Source: Myxococcales bacterium
GTDB lineage: Bacteria; Myxococcota_A; UBA9042; GCA-2863065
Assembly (NCBI GenBank): GCA_018780435.1
Contig: JADMJS010000004.1
Location: 1-48,711, forward strand
Direction of reading: 5' to 3'
DNA length: 48,711 bases
The notes under the pieces are model-generated. The model was not told the DNA's origin, made no database searches, and worked only from the letters and a program-made list of their open reading frames with translations. Below, piece after piece: positions 16,798 to 27,328 of the stretch. How positions within the stretch are numbered: position 1 is the first letter of the stretch; each line of letters begins with the position of its first letter. A program made the position numbers and the translations under genes.

Positions 16798-18119
16798 GTG
16801 ACTGACGATCAGCCCTATTCCGTCGATTCCTTGACCGCGCGCATCCGAAGCCTTCTCGAGGGGGGCTTCAGCCGCATTCAGGTGCAAGGCGAGATCACGA
16901 ACTGCCGCCCCACGGCCGCCGGGCACATCTACTTCTCGCTGCGGGGACAGGACGCGGTCCTCACCGCCGTCCTCTTCCGCTCGTCGGCGGCACGGCTCGC
17001 GCGGCCCCCTCGTGACGGCGATCGAGTCGTCTGCGCGGGCTCGGTCGAGGTGTATCCGCCTCACGGAAAGTACCAACTCAACGTGACCTCCGTACGCTTC
17101 GGCGGGGAGGGTGAGCTGCTCCTGAAGCTCGACCAGCTCAAGCGGAAGCTGCACGCCGAGGGCCTCTTCGCCGCCGAGCGAAAGCGCCCCCTGCCCTTCC
17201 TCCCGCGGCGCATCGGGCTCGTCACGTCGCCCACCGGTGCAGCCGTCCAGGACGTCATTCGGTCGGTCTTCGCGCGCTTCCCGGCTCGCATCCTCATCGC
17301 GGGCGCCCCGGTCCAAGGCGAGGGCGCCCACGTCCAGATCATCATGGCCATGCGGCGGCTCGAGGCGGTCGAGGACGTCGACGTCATCGTCCTCGCGCGA
17401 GGCGGCGGTTCGCTCGAAGACCTTTGGGAGTTCAACCAAGAGCCGCTTGTCCGCGCCATCGCGACGTGTACGAAGCCCGTGATCTCGGCGGTCGGCCACG
17501 AGCCTGACCAGATGCTCACGGACTTCGTGGCCGACGTGCGTGCGCCGACGCCCACGGCCGTCGGGCCGCTGATCGTCCCCGAGTTCACCGCGCTCCAGGG
17601 TGGGCTCTCGGAAGCGGTGAGGCGTCTCGGCCTCGCGATGCGCGGTCGGCTGGAGAAGCGGCGCCTGAAGCTCGTCGGGCTCGAGCGCCGCCTTCAGGAT
17701 CCGCGCCGACTCTTGTCCATGCCCACGCAGCGCCTCGTCGATCGGTCCGGCCGGCTGGAACGGGCCATGCGGCATGGGCTCGAGCGGCGCCGCCTCCGCT
17801 TCGCCGCGCTCGTGGCCCGCCTCCACAAAGCCCACCCGATGGCCCGCACGAGCGAGCGACGCGCGGCCCTCGCCGCGCTCGAAGCGCGGCTCTATCGCGC
17901 GATGACGACCCGGCTCCAGCGGCAAAGGGCCCGCATCTCGGCGCTCGAGCGTGCGCTCGTCGCGCTCAGCCCGGTGGCCGTCCTCGGACGAGGCTACGCA
18001 ATCGTGCAACGCCTGCCCGAGCGGGACGTGATACGGTCCAGAGGGGACGTGGGCCCGGGTGACCGCATCGCCGTGCGCGTCGCGACCGGCGCCTTCGAAG
18101 CCCGGGTGGAGGAGAACGC

Positions 18120-18123
<4 letters not shown>
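16798..18123 (+). CDS. xseA: Exodeoxyribonuclease VII large subunit
   Basis: 441 residues from a GTG start. The N-terminal OB-fold (about 5-100, VQGEITNCRP...GHIYFSLRG) binds single-stranded DNA; the catalytic part follows with the family signatures IGLVTSPTGAAVQD, ARGGGSLEDLWEFN and SAVGHEPD...DFVADVRAPTPTAV. Long coiled-coil-like helices (about 270-400) form the usual XseA arm. The complex degrades single-stranded DNA to oligonucleotides in repair. The small subunit XseB, normally adjacent, is not next to it here. Instead the stop overlaps the start of a sigma-54 response regulator by four bases. Confidence 0.95.
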
Positions 18124-19589
<1,466 letters not shown>

Positions 19590-19593
19590 CGTC

Positions 19594-20085
19594 ATGGCCC
19601 GGGGCCCGGCCGCGCTCCTCGCGCTCGCGCTCGGCTGCGGCGACGCGGCGACGACCACCGACGTCACCGACGTCACCGACGTCACCGACGTCACCGACGT
19701 CACCGACGTTGCCGACGCCACGGCGGTCGAGGTCGCGAGCGACGACACCTCGGAGATCATTGACGTTCCGAGCTCAGACGCAAGCGCCCCACCTGACGAG
19801 GATACGTCGGCCGACGTGACCGAGGCCCCGGACACGGTCGCGCTGCCATCGGTCCTCGACTTCGACCCGGCGACCGCGGGCCCCTTCGCGACCGGCTACC
19901 GCACGTGGTCACACGAGTACGACGCGCCGGCCGTGGGCAAACGGTCCATCGATCTCCACGTCTGGTATCCGACGGACGTGACCGAGGGTGAACACCCGCT
20001 CTATGAGGGGATCTTCGAAGACCCCGAGTCGGTCTCCCGGAAAGTGACGCTGCGACGGACGACTGGCGCCGCCGACCCCGAGTAA
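19594..20085 (+). CDS. Short lipoprotein, probably truncated serine-hydrolase N-terminus
   Basis: 163 residues. A lipoprotein-type start (ALALGCGD) is followed by five T-D-V repeats and an acidic disordered linker to about 85. Residues about 88-150 (DFDPATAGPFATGYRTWSH, then RSIDLHVWYPTD) match the strand region found at the N-terminus of PAF-acetylhydrolase/dienelactone-hydrolase-like lipases. No catalytic core (G-x-S-x-G, Asp, His) follows: the frame stops and the CLC gene starts three bases later. I infer a truncated hydrolase retained as an open frame, or a reused anchor domain. GAGGAG lies 7 bases upstream, overlapping the stop of the regulator gene. Confidence 0.6.
   Translation: MARGPAALLALALGCGDAATTTDVTDVTDVTDVTDVTDVADATAVEVASDDTSEIIDVPSSDASAPPDEDTSADVTEAPDTVALPSVLDFDPATAGPFATGYRTWSHEYDAPAVGKRSIDLHVWYPTDVTEGEHPLYEGIFEDPESVSRKVTLRRTTGAADPE
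19660..19713 (+). repeat. 9-bp coding tandem repeat (Asp-Val-Thr)
   Basis: Five exact copies of GACGTCACC plus a degenerate sixth (GACGTTGCC) inside the short lipoprotein gene. It encodes a DVT linker after the lipobox Cys; perfect nucleotide identity implies recent expansion by slippage. Confidence 0.9.
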
Positions 20086-20088
20086 CTC

Positions 20089-21348
20089 GTGAAGACGCCG
20101 GCCGATCTCCCCTCGCTCTGGCGCCAGGCAGCGAGGCACGTGGCCACCGCGTTGGTCCTCGGCCCTACGGTCGGGGTCCTCTGCGGCGTCTCCTCGGCCC
20201 TCTTTCTGTGGCTGCTCGACCTCGCCACCGACTGGCGCGACGGCCATACCGCCATCGTGTGGGCCCTCCCCGTCGCCGGCCTCGTGATGGGCGCCTTCTG
20301 GGAACGCCACGGCGGCCCCATTCGGGGTGGGACCGGCCTCATCATCGACACGCTGCATGACGGCGGCCCTCCCGTGCCGCTTCGCATGACGCCGATGGTC
20401 CTCGTCGGCAGCGTGGTCACCCACCTCGTCGGCGGGAGCGCCGGCCGCGAAGGCACCGCCGTTCAGATGGGCGCGAGCCTCGCCGACCGAGTCGCGGTCC
20501 GCGTCGGCCTCTCTCCCACGTGGCGTCGGCACCTGCTCGCCGCCGGTGCCGCGGGTGGGTTCGGGGCCGTCTTCGGGACACCTGTCGCCGGCCTGCTCTT
20601 CGGGCTCGAGTTCGCCGCGGTGGGCCGGCTCAGCGCGCGAGCGGCGCTCCCCGCGCTCCTGGCCGCGTTCGTCGGCGATCGAGTTACCCGGATGCTCGGG
20701 ATCGGCCACACCCCGTATCCCACCGTCGGCGTCCCGCCGTGGGACCTCGCCCTCGTCGGCAAGTGGGTGCTCTTTGCAGTCGCGGTGGCGCTGACCGCCG
20801 CTCTATTCATCGAGCTCACGCACGCGCTCAAGCGGCATGGCGAGCGCTGGCTGCCTCGGCTACCTCTGCGAATGGCCGCCGGTGGCGCCGTGGTCGTGCT
20901 GCTGTGGCAACTATCAGGAAACAATGACTTTCTGGGTCTAGGCGTCCCCGGAATACTCCGCGCCTTCCACGACCCCGCGTTGCCCGAGTGGACCTTCGCC
21001 GCCAAGCTCGTATTCACCGCGGTGACCCTCGGCGCCGGCTTCCTCGGGGGCGAGGTGACGCCGCTCTTCTTCATCGGCGCGGCCCTCGGCAACACCCTCG
21101 CGGGGCCCCTCGGGCTCCCTCTCTCGCTCGTCGCGGGCGTGGGCCTCGCCGCCGTCTTCGCCGCCGCGTCGAACACCCCGCTCGCGCTGTCGGTGATGGC
21201 GGTCGAGCTCTTCGGTGCCGAGATCCTGCCCCACGTCGTGCTCGTCGCGTTCGTCGCGACCGCGCTCACCGGCCCGCGGAGCATCTACCCGGCGCAGCGC
21301 CGCCTCGACCGGAAGGGAACGATCCCCTCACAACGTGAAAACCGATGA
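20089..21348 (+). CDS. CLC-family anion/proton antiporter, fluoride-type (CLC-F) candidate
   Basis: 419 residues from a GTG start, about ten to eleven hydrophobic segments. CLC landmarks: IRGGTGLI at residues 78-85 in place of GSGIP, GREGT at 119-123 with the gating Glu E121, and GGEVTPLFFIGAALGN at about 320-335. The missing Ser of the GSGIP filter and the GREGT/GGEVTPLFF forms are features I associate with the CLC-F subgroup that exports fluoride, which are also shorter than chloride CLCs. That assignment is inference; ordinary chloride transport remains possible. No fluoride riboswitch was seen upstream. The gene sits three bases after the short lipoprotein and is probably cotranscribed with the sigma-54 regulator. 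It is convergent with the hybrid kinase. Confidence 0.85.
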   Translation: MKTPADLPSLWRQAARHVATALVLGPTVGVLCGVSSALFLWLLDLATDWRDGHTAIVWALPVAGLVMGAFWERHGGPIRGGTGLIIDTLHDGGPPVPLRMTPMVLVGSVVTHLVGGSAGREGTAVQMGASLADRVAVRVGLSPTWRRHLLAAGAAGGFGAVFGTPVAGLLFGLEFAAVGRLSARAALPALLAAFVGDRVTRMLGIGHTPYPTVGVPPWDLALVGKWVLFAVAVALTAALFIELTHALKRHGERWLPRLPLRMAAGGAVVVLLWQLSGNNDFLGLGVPGILRAFHDPALPEWTFAAKLVFTAVTLGAGFLGGEVTPLFFIGAALGNTLAGPLGLPLSLVAGVGLAAVFAAASNTPLALSVMAVELFGAEILPHVVLVAFVATALTGPRSIYPAQRRLDRKGTIPSQRENR

Positions 21349-21361
21349 GGGGGACGTCCCC

Positions 21362-24300
21362 TCAGCCGACCTTCGCACCGGTCCGGCCCATCCACGTGGC
21401 GCACATCTGGATGAGCACCACGCGGTCGACGGGCTTCGACGTGTAGTCGTCGCAGCCCGCGTCCAGGCAGCGTTGCCGGTCCTCGACCATCGCATGCGCG
21501 GTGAGGGCGACGATGGGCAGGGAATTGCCCGCGCTTCGCAGCGCGCGAGACAGCTCGTAGCCGTCGAGGACGGGCATCTGCATGTCGGTGAGCAGCAAGT
21601 CGTAAGGCGCCCCTGAGGCGTGCGCGCTCGACACCATCTCCAGCGCGATCGCGCCATTGTCGGCCACGTCCACGACCGCACCCGCCATCTTCAAGTGAAA
21701 GGCGATGAGCCGCTGGTTGTCTGGGCCATCTTCGGCGAGGAGGATGCGGCCGGACAGCCGCGTTTGAGGGCTGGCGCCTGAAGGTCGTGGCGCCTCGATC
21801 ACGACCCCCACGACTTCGGACCACGACGTCCCCTCGACCGGATCGAGCGGGACCGTGAGGCGGAAGCAAGAGCCGACGGCGACCTCTGTCCTCGCAAGCA
21901 CAACGGACCCACCCATGAGGTTTGCAAGGCGTCGACAGATCGTGAGACCGAGTCCCGTCCCACCATGGTTCCGGGTCACCGTCTCGTCCGCCTGAGCGAA
22001 GGACTCGAAGAGCCGCGAGGACTGCTCGGGCGTTAGGCCTGGCCCGGTGTCCTCGACGTCGATGATCAGGGTGCTCCTGGCCTCAGCCCGAGCGATCACA
22101 CGTACCCGTCCCTGCTCTGTAAACTTCACGGCGTTGCCGACGAGGTTCATGAGGATCTGTCGGATGCGAGTCGGATCCGCCCAGATTTGCTCCGGGATCG
22201 GGCCTCCGATCAGAAGCTCGAGAGCGACACCTTTGCCGATCGCCCTTCCACGCATGAGGGCATCGACCTCTTGCAATAGACCGAGCGGCCGCGTCGCTAC
22301 CTTCTCCAGCCTCATCTGATCGGCTTCGATCTTGGAGAGGTCCAAGATGTCACTGATGACCGTCATGAGGTGGTTGCCGGCCTGCCGGATGGTCTCGATG
22401 GCGTGAAGTCGCGACTCGGGAGCCGCGGCGAGGTCGCCATCGTCGCGGAGGAGCTCCGTGAAACCGAGGATCGCGGTGAGCGGTGTACGGATCTCGTGGC
22501 TCATGTTCGCCAGAAAGGCACTCTTCGCGCGACTGGCGGACTCTGCCTTGGCCCGCGCTTCTCGCAACTCCGTGACGTCGATGGCCGCACCGACGAAGCC
22601 CGCGAAGCCGCCTTCGGTATCGAAGCGAGGCACGGCTCGATCGAGCACATCTCGATAAGCGCCATCGTGGCGCCTCAGTCGATACTCGACCTCGACTTCA
22701 CTTCGCGCGGCGGCGGCATCCTTGAACGCGTTCAAACAACGCGCACGATCGTCCGGGTGCAATGCACTCTCCCAGAGCAGGAGGGGGACCGCGTCAGGGG
22801 ACAGGCCGGTGAAGTCGAGCCACGGCCGATTGACGTAGTCGCGTTCGCCCTGCAGATCGCCCGTCCAGACGAACATCGGCGCGGAATCGGCCAGATTGCG
22901 GAATCTCGCCTCGCTCTCCGACATCCGAGCTTCGGCCGCCTTTCGATCCGTAATATCGGAGAGTATCGACACATATCTTTCTACCTTATCGTTTTCTCCG
23001 CAGAACGCAGCAATGATACTGTCCACCCAATACAGCGAACCGTCCTTGCGACGGTTGCAAATCTCTCCTCGCCATGCGCCGCCGCGCGCGAGCGTCGCCC
23101 AGAGAGTGGTCCAGAACTCGCGCGGGTGGTGACCCGAATTGAGGAGCCGATGATCGCAGCCCAGCAGCTCCTCACGGCGGTAACCGCTGATCTCGCAGAA
23201 GCGGGCATTGAGGTCGATGATCCGGCCCTGCGCGCTGGTGATGGAGATGATGGAGTGTTCGTCCAGGGTGGATCGAAACGCCGCTGATTCGCGCAATGCG
23301 GCCACGGCGGATGCCTTGGCCTCTCGAAGCGCGGTCGTCACTTCCCACTGCGCGGTGATGTCCGTCTCGACGGCCATGAACCCGGTGAGCGTGCCGTCGC
23401 TATCACGGAGCGGGGTGAGCTCGATATGAGTTCGATAGGCTTGGCCGCTGCGCCTGTAGTTGACGAGCTCCAAACTGTACGGCTGCGCGCGATGGACTGC
23501 CTCACGCATTCGAGCGACCGCGGCCGAGTCGGTCTCCGGACCTTCTAGGAAGTCGCCGGGTCGGCGCCCGAGGACCTCCGCGAACGTATAGCCCGTTGTG
23601 CGAGTAAAGCCTTCATTGACCCATTCGATGCGCCCAGTCGGGTCAGTAATGATAACGGCGTTCGACGTGAGCCTCGCGATGTTCGCGAGCCGGTCCGACG
23701 ATGCCTCAGCGAGGCGAAGGTCCTCAGTGACTCGATTGGCATATCGTATCGCCCGGGTTCGCCCCGAGAGCGCCAGCCAGGAGAACGCTGTCGCCAAGAT
23801 CGTGAGCAATGCGCCTCCTCCGGCGAGGAGGCTGGGCGTGGCCGAGTCATGCGCGGCGTCAAACGACGGCAGCGTACTCGTCACGAGAGTCCACGTGCGA
23901 CCTCCGACCATAAATGGCCTCTCGTCGCGGAAGAGCCGCTCACTGTAGTTCGACGGGTCGTCGTGTCGCTGGTCGGCCTTGAGGTGACCATCGGCGTCGT
24001 AGAGTCGTTTCGCGGGCCCCGACAGCTCGCCGTCGAACAGCTCGAAGTCGAGCCCATCGGTGATGAAGCCGGAGATGTGCCCGAGGGCGGCCGCGAGGTT
24101 GATCGGGGCGTAGACGAGACCCACTAGCGCGTCCGAACGCTCCTTCACCGAAAGGCCTTCGACGTCCGCAGAGAAGATGGGAACGAGCAGCAGGAATCCG
24201 ACCGAGTCACCCTTGGATTGCACCAGCGCAACGCCGCCCGAGATCGAAGGCTCGCCGGTCGCGATAGCGCGTTCGATGGCCTCTCGCCTCACCGCCTCGG

Positions 24301-25072
24301 CGCCGACTTCGACGCCCCACGCTCGGTAGTTCGCTTCCTTTGGGAAGCAGGACGTTACAGCGTAGCGCCACTGGTGATCGCGCTCTGCCGCCGACACGGC
24401 CGGTTCGGCACCGACTAGCTGTCGAAGAACGAAGTCCGACTCCTCGTCGGCTCGTTCTTTTGCCAAGAACGACTGGAGGTCCTTCGACCTGAACGGCTTC
24501 ACGAAGCCGATGCCGAGTACGCCCGGAAAGTCAGTCGCCAACGACCGAGCCTGAACGTAGCGCTGGAGCTGCATTCGGGTCAGCGAGCCGGCCGCATGGT
24601 AGGCTCCGCGCGCGCCCTTCAAGGGGAGTCCAACCATTGCGATACGCCGTTCGATCTCGAACGCGACGCGCTCTCGAGCCGTCTCGAAGTGGGCGAGCGT
24701 TTCCCGACGAGCGGAGGCGATCGACGTCAGAACGGCAGCGACCGTCGCCGACGTACCCACTGCGGCGACGAGGATCACCCGCAGTACGATGGGTGCTTCG
24801 CGACGAGGTGACTTGGTGCCTTCCGGGAAGTGAGACGGGTCGCCGGCTGCCGTACGCCAACGCCACCAAAGCAGGATGCCCAGAGAGCCCACCACAGCGG
24901 CGAGCACAAGCGGAAGCCAGAGTTCCAGGCTCTCCAGCTCAGCAGTGCCATCAGGTAGCGTCTCCGTGCCGGCACGGACCGTCGTCGCCGACAGGCCAGG
25001 CTGGAGCACGGAGAAATCGAGCATTGGGACAGACACGGGCTTTGAGTCCTCCCGCATGGGAGTGCGCAACAT
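21362..25072 (-). CDS. CHASE/multi-PAS hybrid sensor histidine kinase
   Basis: 1236 residues from the first ATG. Order: TM1 (about 52-70), a second hydrophobic stretch (about 93-115), a periplasmic CHASE domain (about 120-345), a third TM (about 398-415), three PAS/PAC domains (about 445-560, 570-690, 700-815), HisKA with H859 (ANMSHEIRTPL), a HATPase (ILMNLVGNAVKFTEQG, DTGPGL, HGGTGLGLTI) and a C-terminal receiver with D1163 (LLTDMQMPVLDG), TAHA and KP. It should sense an external ligand, probably small (cytokinin- or diguanylate-like ligands are known for CHASE), and autophosphorylate then relay to its own receiver. No output domain follows, so an Hpt protein elsewhere is expected. A GGGAGGA site inside the frame favours a GTG start at 25036 over the ATG. 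Confidence 0.93.
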   Translation of the reverse strand: MLRTPMREDSKPVSVPMLDFSVLQPGLSATTVRAGTETLPDGTAELESLELWLPLVLAAVVGSLGILLWWRWRTAAGDPSHFPEGTKSPRREAPIVLRVILVAAVGTSATVAAVLTSIASARRETLAHFETARERVAFEIERRIAMVGLPLKGARGAYHAAGSLTRMQLQRYVQARSLATDFPGVLGIGFVKPFRSKDLQSFLAKERADEESDFVLRQLVGAEPAVSAAERDHQWRYAVTSCFPKEANYRAWGVEVGAEAVRREAIERAIATGEPSISGGVALVQSKGDSVGFLLLVPIFSADVEGLSVKERSDALVGLVYAPINLAAALGHISGFITDGLDFELFDGELSGPAKRLYDADGHLKADQRHDDPSNYSERLFRDERPFMVGGRTWTLVTSTLPSFDAAHDSATPSLLAGGGALLTILATAFSWLALSGRTRAIRYANRVTEDLRLAEASSDRLANIARLTSNAVIITDPTGRIEWVNEGFTRTTGYTFAEVLGRRPGDFLEGPETDSAAVARMREAVHRAQPYSLELVNYRRSGQAYRTHIELTPLRDSDGTLTGFMAVETDITAQWEVTTALREAKASAVAALRESAAFRSTLDEHSIISITSAQGRIIDLNARFCEISGYRREELLGCDHRLLNSGHHPREFWTTLWATLARGGAWRGEICNRRKDGSLYWVDSIIAAFCGENDKVERYVSILSDITDRKAAEARMSESEARFRNLADSAPMFVWTGDLQGERDYVNRPWLDFTGLSPDAVPLLLWESALHPDDRARCLNAFKDAAAARSEVEVEYRLRRHDGAYRDVLDRAVPRFDTEGGFAGFVGAAIDVTELREARAKAESASRAKSAFLANMSHEIRTPLTAILGFTELLRDDGDLAAAPESRLHAIETIRQAGNHLMTVISDILDLSKIEADQMRLEKVATRPLGLLQEVDALMRGRAIGKGVALELLIGGPIPEQIWADPTRIRQILMNLVGNAVKFTEQGRVRVIARAEARSTLIIDVEDTGPGLTPEQSSRLFESFAQADETVTRNHGGTGLGLTICRRLANLMGGSVVLARTEVAVGSCFRLTVPLDPVEGTSWSEVVGVVIEAPRPSGASPQTRLSGRILLAEDGPDNQRLIAFHLKMAGAVVDVADNGAIALEMVSSAHASGAPYDLLLTDMQMPVLDGYELSRALRSAGNSLPIVALTAHAMVEDRQRCLDAGCDDYTSKPVDRVVLIQMCATWMGRTGAKVG

Positions 25073-25104
25073 GTCTATCGTGCACGACGATCATCGGGTG
25101 AAGC

Positions 25105-26799
25105 TCAAACTCCGACACGCTGACACGCCCCGGATTGGTCCGAGAGCGCCTGCCCGAGCGCCGCCAAGACGGCCGGCCCGACGTCGATGGCGGGGCGGTG
25201 GTGGGCGAGCAGGCCCGCGACCGACGCGAAGGCCCGCCCGAGCAGGACCATCTCGGGCGGGATCGCGACGACGTCGTCGTTTCGGAAGGCGCCGAGCATC
25301 TCTTGGACTTGTCGACCGGCGTCGAAGCCGTCCCACGACCAGCCGCTGCGCAGTGGCGCCATGATCTGCCGCCCAATGGTAATGAGCGTGTCGGGCGCGC
25401 CGCTGGCCGTGCGGAAGCCGAGCGCGTCGAAGGAACGCGTCATCTGAGCGACGTCGTCCTGTACCAGCGCGATCCCGAGCTGCGCCAGGGCCCGTCGGCG
25501 GTCCACGTCGAGTTCGAGCACGACGCCGAAGTCGAGGAAGACCAGCGTCGGGGCGCCGTCCTCGGCCAGCTCGACCAGGAGGTTGCCCGGGTGGAGGTCG
25601 CCGTGGACGACGCCACCGACGAGGAGTTGGTGGCAGACCGACTCCACGAGCCGACCGAGGAGCGCGTCGCGATGAGCGCGTTGCGCCGGATCATCGAGGA
25701 AGGTCGTGAGCTTTTGACCCTCGATGAGCTCGAGCACGAGCACCCGTTCCGTCGAGAGGCGCGTCACGACGCTCGGCACCCGAACACGCGCGGCGGCCGG
25801 GATCGAGGCTGCGAAACGCGCGAGATTTCGGGCCTCGCCAGCGAAGTCGAGCTCGCCGGTGATGGACCGGGCCAGCTCGTCGACGGTCGTGCGGACGTCG
25901 CCGATGGGGAGCCCATCGAGCAGCGGGAGCAGCGTCCGGATCGCGAGGAGATCCATCTCGACGAGCTCTTCGATGCCCGGGAGCTGGACTTTCACCGCGA
26001 CGCGCGTGCCGTCGAGGAGGGTCGCGGCGTGGACCTGGGCGAGCGACGCGGTGGCGAGGGGCGTCTCGTCGAAGGAGGCGAAGAGCGCCGTGAGCGGGGC
26101 CCCAAGCTCGGCTTCGATGCGGACTCGCAGCTCGTCCACGGGGACCGCGGGCACTTGGTCCTGGAGGCGTGAGAGGACGGTGACCCACTCGGGCGGGAGC
26201 AGATCGGGCCGGCAGGACGCGAGCTGAGCCAGCTTCAGGATCGGGCCGCGGAGGCGTACGCAGAGCTCGTAGACGCGCTCGGCACTGCGAGAGTGCAGCT
26301 CTCGGAGGGAGACGGCCGCACTCTCAGGCCCCACGATCTCGGCACGGGTGCGGTGCAGCCGGTACGACGCCGCGATGGTGGCGGCTTCGCGGAGGATGGC
26401 CGTGAGCCGGGGCGTCGCCCTCGCGGTGGCGCGGACGGCCTGCGCGTTGTGAACGGCGGACTCGTAGAGGGCTTCGGCGTCTTTGGCCACCGCGAGGGAG
26501 TCCCGCGCCACATCGATGACGAGCCGCTCGACGTTGCCGAGCGCGTGACCGATGAGCTTCCCCGTGGCGAAGAGGGCGCCGAGCACCTGCTTGGCGCCCG
26601 AGAGCGTGCCATCGGGGAGCGGGATCTTCGGAAAGACGAAGGGTGCCGCCGGTGGCACGTCCGCGGTGGACGTCGATTCGGGCGGCGGTGCCCCCGGGAG
26701 GTCAACGGTTACGCCGCTGTCGCCGTCGAGCGTGAGTGTGGCCGTCACTGCGGGAGCTGACGCCGGGGAGGGCGACGATGATGTCGAGTGCGAGGTCAT
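25105..26799 (-). CDS. UbiB/ABC1 (AarF) family atypical kinase-ATPase
   Basis: 564 residues. The UbiB core begins near residue 150. Motifs: GPILKLAQLAS (about 185) where the usual K-x-G-Q has Ala for Gly, the Ala-rich nucleotide loop ATASLAQVHAA (about 250), VAVKVQLPG with the ATP-binding Lys (about 269), VHGDLHPGN (about 397) and FLDFG (about 420). The N-terminal about 75 residues are low complexity, and about 75-145 are helical with unknown role. UbiB proteins support ubiquinone or other isoprenoid lipid metabolism and bind membranes. The start overlaps the stop of the ribbon-helix-helix gene by four bases (ATGA), with GAGGAAA upstream. The coupling to a DNA-binding protein is unusual. Confidence 0.92.
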   Translation of the reverse strand: MTSHSTSSSPSPASAPAVTATLTLDGDSGVTVDLPGAPPPESTSTADVPPAAPFVFPKIPLPDGTLSGAKQVLGALFATGKLIGHALGNVERLVIDVARDSLAVAKDAEALYESAVHNAQAVRATARATPRLTAILREAATIAASYRLHRTRAEIVGPESAAVSLRELHSRSAERVYELCVRLRGPILKLAQLASCRPDLLPPEWVTVLSRLQDQVPAVPVDELRVRIEAELGAPLTALFASFDETPLATASLAQVHAATLLDGTRVAVKVQLPGIEELVEMDLLAIRTLLPLLDGLPIGDVRTTVDELARSITGELDFAGEARNLARFAASIPAAARVRVPSVVTRLSTERVLVLELIEGQKLTTFLDDPAQRAHRDALLGRLVESVCHQLLVGGVVHGDLHPGNLLVELAEDGAPTLVFLDFGVVLELDVDRRRALAQLGIALVQDDVAQMTRSFDALGFRTASGAPDTLITIGRQIMAPLRSGWSWDGFDAGRQVQEMLGAFRNDDVVAIPPEMVLLGRAFASVAGLLAHHRPAIDVGPAVLAALGQALSDQSGACQRVGV

Positions 26800-27224
26800 G
26801 AGGGGTTTCCTCCTCGGCTGCAGTCGAGGCAGCGAAAGGCGCGGTCGATGCCGCGGTCGGTGACGGCGATGGCCGCTTCCGTCCCTTTGGGCAGGATCGC
26901 GTTACAGGTGACACAGAGGGCGTTGACGTTCAGGAGGAGGGTCTGCCAACCCAGTACGACGGGCGGGCTCGAGGGCGCGGCTGGCGGCGAGGGCGGCGGT
27001 GACGGCGCGGGGTCGCGAGCCGTCCGCGCCACGGCGGCGCCGTCCGTGACGATGTCCTCGACGAGCCCGAAGGCGTTTTGAAGGACGTTTCGAACGAGGT
27101 TCGAGACCGACATGCCGAGGCGCCCAGCTTTGCGCTTCAGCTCGCGATCGAGCTCCTCGGGGACGCGGGCGTGAATGACCCGCGCTTTCTTGTCGTTCTC
27201 GGGGTCGGGGCTGTCGTCGTCCAT
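26796..27224 (-). CDS. Ribbon-helix-helix regulator with C-terminal CxxC zinc-knuckle-like segment
   Basis: 142 residues. Residues 14-50 (ARVIHARVPEELDRELKRKA...SVSNLVRNVLQNAF) match an Arc/MetJ-type ribbon-helix-helix DNA-binding domain. A Pro/Ser-rich linker (about 73-90) leads to a C-terminal part with CVTC near residue 105 and CLDC near 135, a four-cysteine arrangement typical of zinc ribbons. It is translationally coupled to the UbiB-like gene and is the probable regulator of that operon. No Shine-Dalgarno is evident at the ATG. The four-Cys module suggests metal binding or a protein interaction site; it is not a standard part of RHH repressors. Confidence 0.8.
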   Translation of the reverse strand: MDDDSPDPENDKKARVIHARVPEELDRELKRKAGRLGMSVSNLVRNVLQNAFGLVEDIVTDGAAVARTARDPAPSPPPSPPAAPSSPPVVLGWQTLLLNVNALCVTCNAILPKGTEAAIAVTDRGIDRAFRCLDCSRGGNPS

Positions 27225-27328
27225 AGTGGTGTCCGTCCGTACTCAGTGATGAGCACAACGTAACCGCACCATGGGCAGTCCGCAAGGACAAAAGAACCAG
27301 ATGTATACAATCGGTGCGACAGGCCGAT

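Noticed and set aside
20041..20090. Fluoride riboswitch before the CLC gene
   Set aside because: The three-base gap and the upstream coding sequence leave no room, and the conserved riboswitch core is not present.
19594..21348. Frameshift joining the short lipoprotein to the next gene
   Set aside because: The downstream frame begins a full CLC protein with its own GTG start, so it is not the lost part of a hydrolase.
27225..27328. Promoter for the ribbon-helix-helix gene
   Set aside because: A TTGCGG/TACGTT pair with 17-base spacing matches only about three of six positions on each side; too weak to report as a feature.
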